From a bacterium (GTDB lineage Bacteria; Bacillota; Clostridia; Oscillospirales; Acutalibacteraceae), in NCBI GenBank assembly GCA_004560045.1, contig SFWF01000085.1, forward strand, positions 1-5,477: a stretch of 5,477 nt of DNA. Reading direction: 5' to 3'. Below are positions 4,985 through 5,477 of this stretch, piece by piece. The notes beneath the pieces were generated by a model that had not been told where the DNA came from, made no database searches, and saw only the letters and a program-made list of their open reading frames with translations. The first letter of the stretch is position 1; each line of letters begins with the position of its first letter. Made by a program: the position numbers and the translations under genes.

Positions 4985-5147
4985 CTGTGCAGGGGTGCTA
5001 CGCACAGAAAAAGAGTAAAACTTCTTTTGAGTAGCGCTACGCACGAGTAATAATAGTGAAGAAAGCGAAATTGCTTCGGTATCCGTCAGCCTTCCATAGC
5101 AGGGAAGGTGCCGAGGTACGAGGCGGATGAGTAGAAACCTACTCCGC
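4985..5147. repeat. Cluster of stem-loops with a short direct repeat
   Basis: Several inverted repeats are visible: CTGTGC (4985-4990) with GCACAG (5002-5007); the perfect palindrome GTAGCGCTAC (5031-5040); CCTTCC (5090-5095) with GGAAGG (5103-5108); ATCCG (5081-5085) with CGGAT (5124-5128), which encloses the previous hairpin; and GAGTAG (5129-5134) with CTACTC (5139-5144) around an AAAC loop. The 9-mer GCTACGCAC occurs at 4997-5005 and 5036-5044. This resembles the multi-hairpin intergenic repeats seen in clostridial genomes, but the family is not identified here. Confidence 0.6.
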
Positions 5148-5214
5148 AAAACAAAACGGGATAACGTCCAAGCTTTACGTATAATGAAATCGTGCCTTTG
5201 GCACAGTGAAATCA
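5122..5214 (+). repeat. 93-bp direct repeat, copy 1
   Basis: Aligns without gaps to 5325-5417. The last 61 bp (5154-5214) match copy 2 at 58 of 61 positions; the first 32 bp are more diverged, at 20 of 32. The core includes AAACGGGATAA, CTTTACGTATAATG and the first linker-hairpin-linker unit with GTGCC-TTT-GGCAC. The copies are offset by 203 bp. Confidence 0.85.
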
Positions 5215-5322
5215 AATCCCTTTCATCCGCCGCGGCGGATTTCATCACGCAGTGATTTCATCCCGTAAGGGATTTCACCCGTTTCCAAAAGGGAAACGGA
5301 TTTAATTGCGGCCTTTGGCCGC
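5184..5322. repeat. Hairpin series with TGAAATC/GATTTCA linkers, element 1
   Basis: Small palindromes of unrelated sequence alternate with a constant heptamer linker. TGAAATC lies at 5185-5191 and 5207-5213; its reverse complement GATTTCA lies at 5238-5244, 5254-5260 and 5271-5277. Hairpins in order: GTGCC-TTT-GGCAC (5192-5204), the perfect 16-bp palindrome ATCCGCCGCGGCGGAT (5225-5240), ATCAC-GCA-GTGAT (5244-5256), ATCCC-GTAA-GGGAT (5260-5273), CCGTTTCC/GGAAACGG (5279-5299) and GCGGCC-TTT-GGCCGC (5308-5322). The linker orientation flips between the second and third copies, so left and right linkers can also pair with each other, for example GTGAAATC (5206-5213) with GATTTCAC (5271-5278). Confidence 0.8.
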
Positions 5323-5324
5323 CT

Positions 5325-5417
5325 GGTGGATGAGGGAAGCCCTATTAAGCAATTCCAAACGGGATAATGTCCAAACTTTACGTATAATGAAATCGTGCCT
5401 TTGGCACGGTGAAATCA
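5325..5417 (+). repeat. 93-bp direct repeat, copy 2
   Basis: Second copy of the unit at 5122-5214. Differences in the 61-bp core (5357-5417) are only three substitutions, while the sequence between the copies is not repeated. In place of the copy 1 stem GAGTAG/CTACTC this copy has GAGGGAAGCCCTATT, so the 5' part has diverged while the linker-hairpin part is conserved. Confidence 0.85.
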
Positions 5418-5477
5418 TCAAACTACCGTTTTATGATGAAATCTTCTGCTATGAAGAAAATGAAATCAAATCCGTTT
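5388..5477. repeat. Hairpin series with TGAAATC linkers, element 2 (cut by window end)
   Basis: TGAAATC occurs at 5388-5394, 5410-5416, 5437-5443 and 5461-5467. Between the copies lie GTGCC-TTT-GGCAC (5395-5407), TCATCA/TGATGA (5415-5420 with 5434-5439) and TCTTC-TGCTAT-GAAGA (5442-5457). Only the first hairpin is shared with element 1; the others are new. All linkers are in the forward orientation; if the pattern of element 1 holds, GATTTCA copies should follow beyond 5477. Confidence 0.75.

Larger units (their letters stand above)
4857..5477. other. Gene-free, repeat-rich region downstream of nfnAB
   Basis: I find no credible protein gene in these 620 bp. The only long minus-strand frame (4907-5248) runs through tandem heptamers and palindromes and has no recognisable domain. 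The stretch is built from two heptamer arrays, several stem-loops, and two copies of a 93-bp unit that lead into hairpin series. No CRISPR spacing, tRNA or rRNA is visible. The right edge is cut by the window while still inside the second hairpin series. Confidence 0.75.

Noticed and set aside
5180..5185. TATAAT as a promoter -10 in the direct repeat
   Set aside because: It is conserved in both copies, but the hexamer 17 bp upstream (CGGGAT) bears no resemblance to a -35 and there is no downstream gene to serve.
4907..5248. 113-codon minus-strand open frame
   Set aside because: It runs through heptamer arrays and palindromes, has repetitive low-complexity composition (Leu/Ser/Arg-rich), and matches no recognisable domain. 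It is best explained as chance in repeat DNA.
5184..5477. CRISPR array
   Set aside because: The repeated unit is only 7 bp, spacing varies from 16 to 27 bp, the orientation flips and the intervening sequences are palindromic, none of which fits CRISPR.

Overview
The window looks like chromosomal DNA of an anaerobic low-to-moderate-GC Bacillota, most likely a gut-type Clostridium relative (Clostridia, perhaps Oscillospirales). The evidence is a Gram-positive-type LexA operator, strong GGAGG ribosome sites, sigma-A-type promoters, an electron-bifurcating Nfn transhydrogenase of the kind found in fermentative anaerobes, and intergenic DNA packed with short palindromes and heptamer repeats. The taxonomic placement is inference; no rRNA or other marker gene is present.

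Layout. Positions 30-68 hold a strong bidirectional terminator, followed by about 190 bp of non-coding DNA. On the minus strand, lexA (705-1292) and rnhA (261-701) form a tightly spaced two-gene operon. It has a well-defined promoter and a near-consensus LexA box just downstream of the predicted transcription start. A small two-helix membrane protein of unknown function (1436-1729, plus) is transcribed divergently from a perfect TTGACA/TATAAT promoter and ends at a strong hairpin terminator. Converging on that terminator are two overlapping minus-strand genes (2128-2481 and 1763-2131), each encoding half of a TauE/SafE (TSUP) transporter. A second divergent control region (2482-2596) leads into nfnA-nfnB (2597-4856, plus), an apparently complete two-subunit NADH-dependent reduced ferredoxin:NADP+ oxidoreductase.

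The last 620 bp (4857-5477) contain no credible gene but are highly structured. In order they hold seven units of a CAGTGGA-type heptamer, a second heptamer array (GGGAAAN) that also forms a canonical G-quadruplex motif, several stem-loops, and a 93-bp direct repeat present twice with a 203-bp offset. Each copy leads into a series of small hairpins separated by a constant TGAAATC or GATTTCA linker. The hairpin sequences vary while the linker stays constant, and the linker flips orientation halfway through the first element. This palindromic repeat region is the least explained part of the window.

Working together: LexA and RNase HI are DNA-maintenance functions that probably share SOS control. 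NfnAB balances the NADH, ferredoxin and NADPH pools in fermentation. The half-size TSUP pair probably forms one anion (sulfur-compound or carboxylate) exporter. No evidence here links these three units functionally.
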